Shown here: positions 1-8,434 of the stretch, piece after piece
Numbering within the stretch: the stretch's first letter is position 1
Layout: each line of letters begins with the position of its first letter
NCBI RefSeq assembly: GCF_000424585.1
Contig: NZ_AUKE01000004.1
Location: forward strand, 212,249-276,248
Reading direction: 5' to 3'
DNA from: Butyrivibrio sp. MC2013
Lineage (GTDB): Bacteria; Bacillota; Clostridia; Lachnospirales; Lachnospiraceae
DNA length: 64,000 bases
Notes under the pieces: model-generated
What the model was told of the DNA's origin: nothing
The model's database searches: none
What the model saw: only the letters and a program-made list of their open reading frames with translations
Position numbers and translations under genes: made by a program

Positions 1-455
1 CCAATCCACTGGTCAATTCCTACAAGAGACTGATATCAGGCTATGAAGCTCCTACAGGACTGTCCTGGACTCAGACAGGGAGCAATCATACTTCCATGAT
101 CCGCATCCCTAAGAGGAAGGGTATAGAGACCAGTATCGAGCTTCGCAATCCTGATGCCACCTGCAATCCTTACCTGGCCATAGCCCTTTGCCTTGCAGCT
201 GGTCTGGAAGGTATAGAGAAGAGCTATTCTCCCTGCCCCAGCGCAGAAGTAGCACGCAGCATGAATCTTCCCATAGAGGATCTCCCCCAGACACTGGGGC
301 AGTCCATTGAAGCCTTTAAGGCTGATCCTTTTGCAAGAGATATCATGGGCAAAGAACTGGCTGACATATTTATCACAGCCAAAGAAAATGAATGGAAGAA
401 ATTCCGCAGCTGCGTTACTCAGTGGGAGATGAAGGAATACCTTGGAAAATACTAA
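1..455 (+). CDS. glnA: Glutamine synthetase, C-terminal part (5' end outside window)
   Basis: The reading frame is open from the window edge (codons in frame with base 3) and ends with TAA at 453-455. The roughly 150 visible residues are the C-terminal catalytic lobe of a type I glutamine synthetase, which makes glutamine from glutamate, ammonia and ATP. Visible family features are NPLVNSYKRL, a GYEAP turn, the RIP segment (MIRIPKRKG) and ELRNPDATCNPYLAIA with the conserved Arg-Asn-Pro-Asp around the active site. Only the part encoding the N-terminal beta-grasp and most of the catalytic domain is missing, because of the window edge. The downstream ANTAR gene starts inside its last codons, which suggests translational coupling and a joint role in nitrogen control. 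Confidence 0.93.
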   Translation, partial: NPLVNSYKRLISGYEAPTGLSWTQTGSNHTSMIRIPKRKGIETSIELRNPDATCNPYLAIALCLAAGLEGIEKSYSPCPSAEVARSMNLPIEDLPQTLGQSIEAFKADPFARDIMGKELADIFITAKENEWKKFRSCVTQWEMKEYLGKY

Positions 456-1011
456 TTTCATCTTAGCATTTGCCAAAGAAGGCGATAGCGATACATTCAA
501 AAGAATACTGGCAAGACGCGGTGTCATGGTGCAGGAATGCTGCAGCTCAGGAGCCCGCGCCTTATCCGCTATGGAAGATCTGGAAAGAGGTATCATAATC
601 TGCGGTTACAGACTAAATGATATGGTCTGGAGCGAGCTGGCAGACTATCTCTCTCCGGATTTTCAGATGCTGGTGATCGCCTCTCCTGCAAGGATGGGCG
701 AATGTGGCCTCCCGGAAGGAGTCCTCTTTTTACCCACACCGGTCACGGCTTCCACGTTCTTGTCCACGCTGGATATGATGGTATCATCCCTTATCCAAAA
801 GGAAAAAGAAAAGAAAAAGAAGAAAAAGGAACAAACAGCTAAAAGCCCCAAAGAGCAAAAGCTCATAGATGAAGCAAAAGCGCTCCTCATGGAGCGCCAC
901 CAGTTCTCCGAAAAAGAGGCTCATAAGTATCTTCAGAAATACTCTATGGATACGGGAAGGACCATATCAGAAACCGCATCCATGATCATCTCGCTTTATG
1001 CAGGGATCTGA
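442..1011 (+). CDS. ANTAR-domain antitermination regulator with degenerate receiver domain
   Basis: A 189-residue protein whose first ~115 residues resemble a response-regulator fold without an obvious phospho-acceptor Asp motif. A very basic linker follows (run of Lys near residues 121-132), then a C-terminal three-helix ANTAR domain (about residues 138-189, EQKLIDEAKALLMERHQFSE to ISETASMIIS). ANTAR proteins bind paired hairpins in nascent RNA and prevent termination. The start is TTG at 442 with AAGGA five bases upstream, lying inside the end of glnA (14-nt overlap). Adjacency to glnA suggests a nitrogen-response regulator, which is inference. No ANTAR target hairpin pair is visible inside the window, so the target is probably upstream of glnA. 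Confidence 0.85.
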   Translation: MENTNFILAFAKEGDSDTFKRILARRGVMVQECCSSGARALSAMEDLERGIIICGYRLNDMVWSELADYLSPDFQMLVIASPARMGECGLPEGVLFLPTPVTASTFLSTLDMMVSSLIQKEKEKKKKKKEQTAKSPKEQKLIDEAKALLMERHQFSEKEAHKYLQKYSMDTGRTISETASMIISLYAGI

Positions 1012-1120
1012 TCAACATAAATTCCTTATGCAGTCCTGCATCTGTGCCCTGAAGCCGCCTCAAAACTCTTCGAACTATCGCAAAAGCACTGTTAACATAT
1101 TACTGCAATTTCTATTATAT

Positions 1121-1161
1121 ATAAAAAGACCTTATCAAACTATTCTGTGCTTGACAAGGTC
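1121..1161 (-). terminator. Intrinsic terminator of the lipoprotein gene
   Basis: An 11-bp stem (1128-1138 with 1151-1161, one mismatch) is followed on the minus strand by a T-rich tract (1121-1127), about 70 nt past the stop of the minus-strand lipoprotein. A second small perfect hairpin (GCATCAC/GTGATGC, about 1183-1202) lies between it and the gene. The rest of 1012-1231 holds no gene. Confidence 0.65.
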
Positions 1162-1231
1162 CCCTTATGTAAATATCCCGCATCACTCTCATGTGATGCA
1201 GGATAAACTGTTAATTCCTTATATTAGCTAA

Positions 1232-2536
1232 TTAAAGATCACTGGAATCTTCCCCATTCTGAGCTGCTCCGCCGGGACCGTCAGGTGCATTGCCTTTGAA
1301 ATCATCGGGATTCATTTTTCCATCTGATCCGGGAGGAAGCATTCCACCTCTTCCACCTTCAAATCCATTTTCAGAGTCACCTTTATTTTCAAATCCATTG
1401 TCGGAGCCGCCCTTAAAACCACCGCCCATGCCGCCGGGCATTCCGCCCTGACCGCCGAAGAACTGGTTAGATATGGTGTTAGTCTCTTCACCATTTTCTA
1501 TTATTGTGCCTCCGTTGTACTCTGCTTCTCCGTCATAATCAAAGGTGGACTGACCTGTTATATCTATAGTTCCGCCGTTGATATATATGTTACCGTTAGA
1601 ATCCACGCCGTCAGTATCTCCCTGGCCCATACTGATCACCATATTACCAGCGTTCAAGGTAAACTCAGGTGTCATGGATGAGGATTTGCGAGCAGCATTG
1701 ATGCCGTCATCAGATGCAGTAATATTGATTTCGCCGCCGTTAATAGCAATCTGCGTAGCCTCTATACCCTCTGCAGCTGTCAGGATAATAGTTCCATCAT
1801 CTATCTGGATGGTTGTTGTGGCATGGATTGCATCATCTTCTGCAGTGATATCTATATTGCCAGCACTTATCAGAATGCTGCCTTTAGTATCATCATCGTC
1901 ATTCTCAGCATGTATACCATCGTTACAGCTCTTAACAGTGATCGTTCCACCATCTATTTCTATATCTTCATTGGCCCTGAATGCATTCTTTTCGCAGTCT
2001 ATGACGTATGTACCGCTCTGCACCAGAATGTCATCATTTGATCTGATGGCGTTATCTAAGGAGCTTATGATCAGCGTACCCTCTCCTGCCAGTACCAGAT
2101 CGTCTCTGGAATAGACAACAGCATCACCGTTATTATCATCTTCTGCAAATTCATCTGTTACGGTCAGTGTGTTTTCTGTTCCTGCTGCCGTAACCACCAG
2201 GACTTCTTTCGCATTATTTACATATATACAGGATCTGTCATCATTGCTAATGCTTGCATCTGATAGGATTATCGTCACTTCATCTTCATCATCAGAATCC
2301 ACATAGATCGTCACATTCTCAGCCTGCCCGGATATCAGATATGTGCCTGCTGCCTCAATTGTAATATCCTCTCCGTCAGTCAGACTATATTCATGGTCTG
2401 CATTTTCAGCCTCTTCCACTGCCGTAGTATTCTGACCGGGCAGTTCTTTAATACTGTTTTCCAAACTGCAGGCCGATATTGTTCCCGCAACCAGTGCAGC
2501 TATTATTATTCCTAATACTTTTTTATTTATTTTCAT
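1232..2536 (-). CDS. Beta-helical lipoprotein with DUF4353-type carbohydrate-binding domain
   Basis: A 434-residue exported lipoprotein. Residues 1-23 are a signal peptide ending in a lipobox (GTISAC, Cys 23). Residues ~50-335 are a run of short repeats rich in Asp, Asn, Gly, Thr and Ile typical of a right-handed parallel beta-helix. This matches the DUF4353 group; the Clostridium thermocellum member Cthe_2159 is described as a polygalacturonate-binding beta-helix. The last ~95 residues are low complexity, rich in Gly, Met, Pro, Phe, Asp and Asn (for example GGMPGGMGGGFKGGSDNGFE). It is the third gene of a minus-strand set, 12 nt after the DUF4956 gene, with AAAGGAG before its ATG. The same kind of Gly/Met/Pro tract occurs in the CotH-like protein at 12928-14841. 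Its role in that system is unknown. Confidence 0.85.
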   Translation of the reverse strand: MKINKKVLGIIIAALVAGTISACSLENSIKELPGQNTTAVEEAENADHEYSLTDGEDITIEAAGTYLISGQAENVTIYVDSDDEDEVTIILSDASISNDDRSCIYVNNAKEVLVVTAAGTENTLTVTDEFAEDDNNGDAVVYSRDDLVLAGEGTLIISSLDNAIRSNDDILVQSGTYVIDCEKNAFRANEDIEIDGGTITVKSCNDGIHAENDDDDTKGSILISAGNIDITAEDDAIHATTTIQIDDGTIILTAAEGIEATQIAINGGEINITASDDGINAARKSSSMTPEFTLNAGNMVISMGQGDTDGVDSNGNIYINGGTIDITGQSTFDYDGEAEYNGGTIIENGEETNTISNQFFGGQGGMPGGMGGGFKGGSDNGFENKGDSENGFEGGRGGMLPPGSDGKMNPDDFKGNAPDGPGGAAQNGEDSSDL

Positions 2537-2548
2537 AGCAAACTCCTT

Positions 2549-3229
2549 TTATAATGCATCGGCTGATTCTGCAGGTCTCTGTAAGCTGATATCCAGATTT
2601 CCGTTCCTGGTCCTAAGCTCATCCAGGAATTCCTTGGTAGAGATACCTTCCTTAAGTATCACATCAATAGATATCTTGTAGAGACTTCCCATGTTGGTGG
2701 TCTTAACACTCTTATATTCAAAGCTCTTCAGGTACTTTGTAAACAGATCTTCAAATCTGCCTTCATAATCCAGATTTTCCGGTACAGTAATGTGGAGAGC
2801 TCTTACCGAATCATTATCCTGTCCAAAATGAAGCATATTCAGTATATAAGCGATGACAGAGATGAGGATTGTAAATCCCAATGCGACGCCCACATAGCCC
2901 ATTCCTGTTGCCAGACCCACAGCCATTGCCAGGAAGATACTGGTAATCTCCTGACCTTTACCTGCAACTGATCTGAACCTTACCAGACTGAAAGCTCCTG
3001 CAACCGCTACTCCGGCTCCAATATTACCATTCACCAGGATTATCACCAGTTCCACTATAGCAGGCAGTAATACCAGTGTCAGCGCGTAGCTCTGAGAGCA
3101 TTTATTCTTCATAATATAACTTGCTGCAATGATGAGTCCGCATATGAGCGCCACAGCCGTTGCTATTAGCAGGGTCGCTCCCGTGAATTCTCCGTTAGAT
3201 ATTATTGATGTAAAAAAACTGTTAAACAT
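2549..3229 (-). CDS. DUF4956 integral membrane protein, copy 1
   Basis: A 226-residue protein with about four N-terminal membrane segments (residues ~18-150), then a soluble C-terminal domain of about 75 residues with an alpha/beta pattern (HITVPENLDYEGRFEDLF onward). The family signature is GAFSLVRFRS at about residues 79-90, in a segment with many small residues. Its ATG overlaps the stop of the VTC-domain gene by 8 nt, so the two are translationally coupled. DUF4956 proteins are repeatedly found beside VTC-domain proteins and CotH-like kinases, but I know of no biochemical function. A paralogue is at 12246-12917 and carries the same VRFR motif (GALSIVRFRT). Confidence 0.88.
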   Translation of the reverse strand: MFNSFFTSIISNGEFTGATLLIATAVALICGLIIAASYIMKNKCSQSYALTLVLLPAIVELVIILVNGNIGAGVAVAGAFSLVRFRSVAGKGQEITSIFLAMAVGLATGMGYVGVALGFTILISVIAYILNMLHFGQDNDSVRALHITVPENLDYEGRFEDLFTKYLKSFEYKSVKTTNMGSLYKISIDVILKEGISTKEFLDELRTRNGNLDISLQRPAESADAL

Positions 3230-4007
3230 AATTGACCACTCCTTTTCTATTTACACTATCCTTATATCCTGCATAATCTATCAGTTCGCCATATCCTGCC
3301 ATTTTCTTAGGATTTCGGCTTATCATCTCTGTATATCCCCGTCCGTATTTGGAGAAGGATACAGGAAAGATCCCCAGTTCGCTTAGTTTTCTTGCAAGGC
3401 CCAGAGGCAACGCATTTGCGGCTTTTATCTCCATCAGGGATTGTCCCGGGGAGAGTATCTCTTTTCCGCTGTTAGGGACTCTGAGGTCCATCTTCGCTAT
3501 GCTCCAACGAATGTTGCTGTCAAATGTCACCCGAAAGTCCGGGTCCTCTATCCCCGCCATGGCTATCCTATCATAGCTTATAACCATCGCCGGTCTTAAT
3601 CCTTTGTACATGTCTATGAAGGATATGATCTCACGTCCAACCTGCGAATCATCTATGGAAGCTGCTTGTCCCATCAGATAATCGTAGGCCTGCTTATACC
3701 TTCCTGATATTCTCCTCTTATAGACTATTCCGTCATACTTTTTCTTAATCTCAATAAAAGCGTTGCTGTCATCGCTTGTGTCTCCATATGTCCTAAGTCT
3801 TAGCTTCTCTTTGTACAGAGGTTTGTCTAAAGATCTTCTGATCAGTCTGTAATCCGGCGTGTCATAATATATGTTGTTGATCTTTGATAATCCGTATACA
3901 TCAACCCTTGCTATAGTCTCAAGATAAGGCATCAGCTCATCATACCGGCTTATATTTAAGAGATATTTGATCTCTGTTCTTTCAAACACTTCCTTATACT
4001 CGCTCAT
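3222..4007 (-). CDS. VTC-domain (polyphosphate-polymerase-like) protein, copy 1
   Basis: The best start is ATG at 4007, preceded by GGAGG with a 6-nt gap; an in-frame ATG at 4049 has no comparable site. The 261-residue product carries the CYTH/VTC tunnel motifs: ERTEIKYLL near the N-terminus, YYDTPDYRL, KEKLRLRTYGD, EIKKKYDGIVYKRR (about residue 85), ISYDRIAM, VTFDSNIRWS, LMEIK and SFSKYGRGY near the C-terminus. Alternating basic and acidic side chains in this fold bind triphosphate and metal. In eukaryotic Vtc4 it makes polyphosphate; activity of the bacterial proteins is not established by sequence. It is the first gene of the VTC-DUF4956-lipoprotein set. A paralogue is at 11483-12193. Confidence 0.88.
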   Translation of the reverse strand: MSEYKEVFERTEIKYLLNISRYDELMPYLETIARVDVYGLSKINNIYYDTPDYRLIRRSLDKPLYKEKLRLRTYGDTSDDSNAFIEIKKKYDGIVYKRRISGRYKQAYDYLMGQAASIDDSQVGREIISFIDMYKGLRPAMVISYDRIAMAGIEDPDFRVTFDSNIRWSIAKMDLRVPNSGKEILSPGQSLMEIKAANALPLGLARKLSELGIFPVSFSKYGRGYTEMISRNPKKMAGYGELIDYAGYKDSVNRKGVVNYV

Positions 4008-4080
4008 ATCCTGCCTCCGATTCGTGGCCTGCATCAATTTGATAGTCACATGTTATAAAAGGAAGATTAAAAAAAGATTG

Positions 4081-4119
4081 AAAAAACACCATTTTCAAAA
4101 TCAATTGAAAATGGTGTTT
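4081..4119 (-). terminator. Strong intrinsic terminator after dapL
   Basis: A perfect 15-bp stem (4084-4098 with 4105-4119) with a 6-nt loop is followed by six T on the minus strand. It lies 80 nt beyond the dapL stop and separates dapL from the VTC-DUF4956-lipoprotein set. That implies a promoter for the set between about 4007 and 4080, which I cannot place with confidence. Confidence 0.8.
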
Positions 4120-4197
4120 GGAATTAGAGGATGTAATTCCTCATGTTTAGAAGAGCATGAATGCACTTCATTGAAACGCCCCTTTAATTCTGCTTGC

Positions 4198-5457
4198 TTA
4201 TAGCAATTCCGCTTTCAGTTCTTTAATACGATCAATAGCCCTTACTGTATTCTCGTAGCTGCCAAAAGCTGTCAGTCTGAAATAGTGCTCTCCGGAAGGT
4301 CCAAAGCCTGCGCCGGGAGTACCAACAATCTGTGCTTTCTCCAGCAGTGTGTCAAAGAATTCCCAGCTGGTCATATTTCCCGGAGTCCTCAGCCATATAT
4401 AAGGTGAATGCACGCCGCCATACACTTCAAATCCTGCATCTATGAGGCCCTGCCTGATATAAGCAGCATTTTTCATATAATAGGCTATCTGCTCCTTGAT
4501 CTCTGCCTTGCCTTCCGCGCTGTAGCAGGCCTCTCCTGCTCTCTGAACAATATAAGGTGCTCCGTTATATCTGGTACCATGCCTCCTGGCCCAGAGAGAA
4601 TGAAGACTGGTGCCATTACCTATGCCATCCTTTTTGCATACCAGATCCTTTGGAAGTACCAGGGCGCCCAGGCGAAGACCTGTAAAGCCGGCATTCTTAG
4701 AGAAAGACCTAAGCTCTATAGCGCAGCTTCTGGCTCCATCACATTCATAGATGGAGTGAGGTATACCGGGGATGCTGTCATCTATATAGGCTTCATAAGC
4801 CGCATCATATATGATCACAGCTCCTATCTCCACTGCATAGTCTACCCACTTCTGAAGTTCATCCTTTGTGATCACTTCACCTGTGGGATTATTGGGGAAG
4901 CAAAGATAGATCATATCGGGCTTCTCGCCGTATGGAATCTGAGGAGCAAAATTATGCTCAGCAGTGCAGGGCATGTATATAACACGGGACCAGGCACTCT
5001 TATCAGGCAGATAGTCTCCTGCCCTGCCGGACATGGCATTGGAATCCACATATACAGGATATACAGGATCACATACTGCTATTACAGCATCCTTTGCAAA
5101 TATCTCTTCTATAGCTGCAGAGTCGCTCTTAGCACCATCTGAGATGAATATCTCATCGTCAGCTATATCAAGGCCCCTTGATCTGTAATCATTCTCGGCC
5201 ATTGCATGACGGAGGAATTCATATCCACCATCGGGAGCATATCCGTGAAAAGTCTCTGCCTTTCCCATTTCATCCACTGCCTTATGCAGGGCGTCTATTA
5301 CGCTGGGGCAAAGAGGCTGGGTAACATCACCTATTCCAAGGCGGATGATATCAGCATCAGGGTGCTCACTTTTGTATTTTTCTACTTTCTTTGCAATTGT
5401 GGAAAAAAGGTAGCTTCCGGGAAGCTTAAGATAATTCTCATTAATACCAAATGACAT
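4198..5457 (-). CDS. dapL: LL-diaminopimelate aminotransferase
   Basis: This 419-residue fold-type I PLP enzyme converts tetrahydrodipicolinate directly to LL-2,6-diaminopimelate using glutamate, feeding lysine and peptidoglycan synthesis. Diagnostic segments are MSFGINENYLKLPGSYLFS at the N-terminus, RLGIGDVTQPL, the FHGYAPDGGYEFLR loop, CFPNNPTGEV, YDAAYEAYI and the PLP-lysine motif SFSKNAGFTGLRLG (Lys about residue 253). The length is normal for DapL. AAAGGAG precedes the ATG. It is flanked by terminators on both sides, so it appears to be transcribed alone. DapL is typical of Clostridia, which lack the acyl-intermediate branches. Confidence 0.96.
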   Translation of the reverse strand: MSFGINENYLKLPGSYLFSTIAKKVEKYKSEHPDADIIRLGIGDVTQPLCPSVIDALHKAVDEMGKAETFHGYAPDGGYEFLRHAMAENDYRSRGLDIADDEIFISDGAKSDSAAIEEIFAKDAVIAVCDPVYPVYVDSNAMSGRAGDYLPDKSAWSRVIYMPCTAEHNFAPQIPYGEKPDMIYLCFPNNPTGEVITKDELQKWVDYAVEIGAVIIYDAAYEAYIDDSIPGIPHSIYECDGARSCAIELRSFSKNAGFTGLRLGALVLPKDLVCKKDGIGNGTSLHSLWARRHGTRYNGAPYIVQRAGEACYSAEGKAEIKEQIAYYMKNAAYIRQGLIDAGFEVYGGVHSPYIWLRTPGNMTSWEFFDTLLEKAQIVGTPGAGFGPSGEHYFRLTAFGSYENTVRAIDRIKELKAELL

Positions 5458-5507
5458 ATGCGCTCCTTTAATACTATCTATATATTTGATCTTCTTGAAA
5501 TATACAA

Positions 5508-5548
5508 TAAAAGGCCTTCTGCCGGTAGGCTACGGCAGAGCATCCTTT
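5508..5548 (-). terminator. Intrinsic terminator after pyrG
   Basis: An imperfect stem, with a perfect CTGCCG/CGGCAG core and outer AAAGG/CCTTT, is followed on the minus strand by TTTTATTGTATATTT. It lies 20-60 nt past the pyrG stop. Confidence 0.7.
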
Positions 5549-5566
5549 GATCGCAAATAATACCGC

Positions 5567-7171
5567 TTACTGCTTCTTCTTGACCGCAGCTCCAACAAAG
5601 CCTGCAAAGAGCGGATGAGGCCTATTGGGCCTGGACTTAAGTTCAGGATGAGCCTGGGTAGCAACAAAGAAGTCGCAGGCAGGATTCTCAATCATCTCTA
5701 CGATATTTCCATCAGGTGACGTGCCGCAGAGCACAAGGCCCTTGTCCTCGAAGGTCTGTCTGTAGTCGTTATTTACTTCATATCTGTGACGATGTCTCTC
5801 ACTGATCTCTGTGCTCTTGTATAGCTGATATGCCAGACTGTCTTCCTTAAGTACACAGGGATATGCACCAAGCCTAAGTGTGCCGCCCAGATCATCCGCC
5901 TTGCTGTGGCCTTCAAGGAAAGCTATAACAGGATCCGGAGTATCGGGATTAAATTCAATTGAATCAGCCTGATTCAATCCTGCAACATTTCTTGCAAATT
6001 CAATAATGGACAGCTGCATACCCAGGCATATGCCAAGATAAGGCACATTATTTTCCCTGGCATATCTTATGGCACAGATCATGCCGCTGATACCCCTGTT
6101 GCCAAAGCCACCGGGCACCAGGATACCATCCATATCCTTCAGTCGCTCTTTGACATTATCAGAGGTCAGCTCCTCAGAATCCACCCAGTTGATCTTCACC
6201 TCTGTCTGATTACTGATGCCGCCGTGCTTAAGAGCCTCTACTACGCTGATATAAGAGTCATGGAGCTGAGTATACTTACCCACAAGCGCTATATTAACAG
6301 TCTGCTTTAAGTTATAAAGGGTATATACCATCTCATTCCAGTCTCTGAGATCAGGCTCGGGACAGGGCAGGTTCAAGCACTTACAGGTAACTTCTGCCAG
6401 GTGCTCCTTTTCCATAGCAAGAGGAGCTTCATAGAGATATTTAAGGTCCAGATTACGCAGCACATGATCTGAGGGGATATTGCAAAAGAGCGCTATCTTC
6501 TCCTTGATATCATCATCAAAGTATTCCTCAGATCTGCATACTATAACGTCAGGCCTAAGTCCCATACCCTGCATGGTCTTGACTGCATTCTGTGTAGGCT
6601 TGGTCTTGAGCTCCTGAGAAGCTCTGAGATAGGGCAAAAGAGATACCAGGATCATCATGGAATTGCCGGGGCCTATTTCCTGCTGGAACTGTCTGATAGC
6701 CTCCAGAAAGGGCTGAGATTCAATATCACCTACAGTACCACCCACTTCTATGATAGCTATATGTGTATCATTATCTGTTTCATTTCTATAGAAGCGTTCC
6801 TTGATCTCTGTGGTCACATGAGGTATTACCTGTACTGTATGGCCTCCAAAGTCGCCTCTCCTCTCCTTCTGCAGGATGGACCAGTAAACTTTACCGCTTG
6901 TAACATTGGAATTGCGGTCCAGGGATTCATCTATAAATCTCTCATAATGTCCCAGGTCCAGATCGGTCTCTGTACCATCATCTGTGACGAATACCTCTCC
7001 ATGCTGAGTAGGATTCATAGTTCCCGGATCGATGTTCAGATAGGGATCAAATTTCTGCATGGTCACCTTATAGCCTCTGGCCTTTAAGAGTCTTCCAAGA
7101 GAAGCTGCAGTGATTCCCTTACCCAGTCCTGATACAACACCACCTGTTACAAATACGTATTTTACGCCCAT
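5567..7171 (-). CDS. pyrG: CTP synthase
   Basis: This enzyme makes CTP from UTP, ATP and glutamine. The start is ATG at 7171 with AGGAGG placed ideally; an upstream in-frame codon (7192) would add seven residues without a site. The 534-residue product has an N-terminal synthetase domain ([17 protein letters not shown]-loop, [29 protein letters not shown]) and a C-terminal class I glutamine amidotransferase domain. The latter has the nucleophile motif GICLGMQLS (Cys about 382) and the catalytic His-Glu pair in QAHPELKSR. The length is standard. The gene appears monocistronic, with its own terminator. Confidence 0.97.
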   Translation of the reverse strand: MGVKYVFVTGGVVSGLGKGITAASLGRLLKARGYKVTMQKFDPYLNIDPGTMNPTQHGEVFVTDDGTETDLDLGHYERFIDESLDRNSNVTSGKVYWSILQKERRGDFGGHTVQVIPHVTTEIKERFYRNETDNDTHIAIIEVGGTVGDIESQPFLEAIRQFQQEIGPGNSMMILVSLLPYLRASQELKTKPTQNAVKTMQGMGLRPDVIVCRSEEYFDDDIKEKIALFCNIPSDHVLRNLDLKYLYEAPLAMEKEHLAEVTCKCLNLPCPEPDLRDWNEMVYTLYNLKQTVNIALVGKYTQLHDSYISVVEALKHGGISNQTEVKINWVDSEELTSDNVKERLKDMDGILVPGGFGNRGISGMICAIRYARENNVPYLGICLGMQLSIIEFARNVAGLNQADSIEFNPDTPDPVIAFLEGHSKADDLGGTLRLGAYPCVLKEDSLAYQLYKSTEISERHRHRYEVNNDYRQTFEDKGLVLCGTSPDGNIVEMIENPACDFFVATQAHPELKSRPNRPHPLFAGFVGAAVKKKQ

Positions 7172-7212
7172 AATTACCTCCTGTACGAGCACGAATAAAG
7201 CTATAAAAAGAG

Positions 7213-7241
7213 AAAAAGCGCCCGGAGAAATCTCCGGACGC
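7213..7241 (-). terminator. Intrinsic terminator behind the sulfhydrylase remnant
   Basis: A GC-rich stem (7218-7227 with 7231-7241, one mismatch, loop AAA) is followed on the minus strand by TTTTTCTCTTTT. It probably ended the ancestral operon that carried the now-deleted gene at 7313-7479. Confidence 0.75.
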
Positions 7242-7312
7242 CTTTGTCCAACGTAAGAATTTTATACCTATGATTAATATCAGTCAAGGTTTTTCTTTAG
7301 AATTACAACAGC

Positions 7313-7479
7313 TCAGCTAAGAGCCTGGTCCAGATCGGCGATCAGATCTTCAGGATCTTCTATACCTATGGAAAGTCGAAGGGTAGTTTAGATCTGTAAT
7401 GTTCCGCAGGATTATAACCTGCATGAAGCTGCCTGGTGGTAAAACCAAGACCTTTTTTATCATATGCCTTATAACTCAT
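7313..7479 (-). pseudogene. O-acetylhomoserine sulfhydrylase remnant, N- and C-terminal ends joined by deletion
   Basis: From an ATG at 7479 (AGAGGAT upstream) the frame encodes about 37 residues that look like the start of a MetY-type PLP enzyme, with FTTRQLHAGYNPAEHYR. It then hits TAG. In the next frame, immediately after, the sequence encodes RLSIGIEDPEDLIADLDQAL and a TGA at 7313-7315, which is the classic C-terminus of the Cys/Met-metabolism PLP family. About 370 central codons, including the PLP lysine, are missing, and the two ends are out of frame. The start codon overlaps the last codons of the upstream 4Fe-4S gene, so the intact ancestor was probably coupled to it. The assignment to O-acetylhomoserine sulfhydrylase rather than another member of the family is inference. 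Confidence 0.8.
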
Positions 7480-8380
7480 AAAAATCCTCTTTTCTACTTA
7501 ACAGACTAAGCGCTCCTTTTGGACAGGTGTTTACACACAAGCCGCATCCCACACAAGATGCAGGATCTAGTTTGATACGCTTATTGTCCATATGAAATAC
7601 GCTGAAATGACACCTTCGTGTACATAAGCCGCAGGATACACATTTATCCTTATCAAAGAAGACCACATAATCCGACAAAGGCCAGTGCCCTGTGGTGCCA
7701 AGCCTCTTCTGAGAACGAAAGAGATAGCAGCAGTCTCCGCAGCAGTTACATATACCACCCATGGCGGCTGTATGCATCAGGCCCGCCTTGTCTGCTTCTA
7801 TAACTATATTCTTGGCCCTCTCCTTATCTATTTTCTCAGACAGTCCTCTGTCTACAAAACTGTTAATGCCATTTTTGTAGGTAATACAGGTCCTGGTGGG
7901 CAGACCACATTCCCCTGTAAGAGTTCTGCAATCACAATAGTTCAGATATATATCCCTGTCATCAGAATCTATACGTTCAAGCATTTCATCAAGTGGAAGC
8001 ACTTTATCAGCTGTGGGCTGAGGAGTTTTTGGGTCCAGAGTATCAACGTAAGCATTAAAATACCATTCATCCAGTTTCATTCTCTTGTCCCTGGAGAGTT
8101 TGCTGTATTTATCGCTCCTGCTCACTGCAAAAACGTCAAGAAAATAATAGAAAGTATTAAGTCTGTAAAGCTTACCTGATTCATCAACTTTGGATATCAG
8201 TCCTCTGTGATACTCTTTGGCAGCTCTATCCGGTCCCATGTCTTTGGCAGTAAAGGTTTTTCCCCCATAATTCAGGATCAGTTCCTGTTCCTTATGTGTA
8301 AAAAAGAAATCCAAAAGATCCTCTGCCACTTCCGGTATCTCAAAGATCCTGCAAATCTCGTTAACGTCACTGTATGTCAT
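7469..8380 (-). CDS. Ferredoxin-like 4Fe-4S protein of unknown role
   Basis: The 303 residues end in a bacterial-type two-cluster ferredoxin module (about residues 240-295). Its motifs are CVSCGLCTRRC and CVGCGLCVNTCP. Upstream are additional Cys-rich motifs: NYCDCRTLTGECGLPTRTC (about 150) and GGICNCCGDCCYLF (about 210), which could hold another metal centre. The N-terminal ~130 residues look helical and I do not recognise them. Such proteins are usually annotated as 4Fe-4S binding or coenzyme F420 hydrogenase-like without a known reaction. It lies between two decayed loci, and its 3' end overlaps the start of the sulfhydrylase remnant. This raises the possibility that it once worked in sulfur or methionine metabolism. 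Confidence 0.8.
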   Translation of the reverse strand: MTYSDVNEICRIFEIPEVAEDLLDFFFTHKEQELILNYGGKTFTAKDMGPDRAAKEYHRGLISKVDESGKLYRLNTFYYFLDVFAVSRSDKYSKLSRDKRMKLDEWYFNAYVDTLDPKTPQPTADKVLPLDEMLERIDSDDRDIYLNYCDCRTLTGECGLPTRTCITYKNGINSFVDRGLSEKIDKERAKNIVIEADKAGLMHTAAMGGICNCCGDCCYLFRSQKRLGTTGHWPLSDYVVFFDKDKCVSCGLCTRRCHFSVFHMDNKRIKLDPASCVGCGLCVNTCPKGALSLLSRKEDFYEL

Positions 8381-8434
8381 ATAATTCCTTTCCTTCTGTC
8401 ATTGTAGGCAAAAAGTGTCTGTCTGCCCCAAGTT

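Noticed and set aside
1578..2114. 178-residue frame antisense to the beta-helix lipoprotein
   Set aside because: Shadow of the repetitive Asp/Asn/Gly coding sequence on the other strand, without a start site.
4408..5142. 244-residue frame antisense to dapL
   Set aside because: dapL is complete with all catalytic motifs; the antisense frame has no family features.
5458..5566. Lysine riboswitch related to dapL
   Set aside because: Too short and only the pyrG terminator is present.
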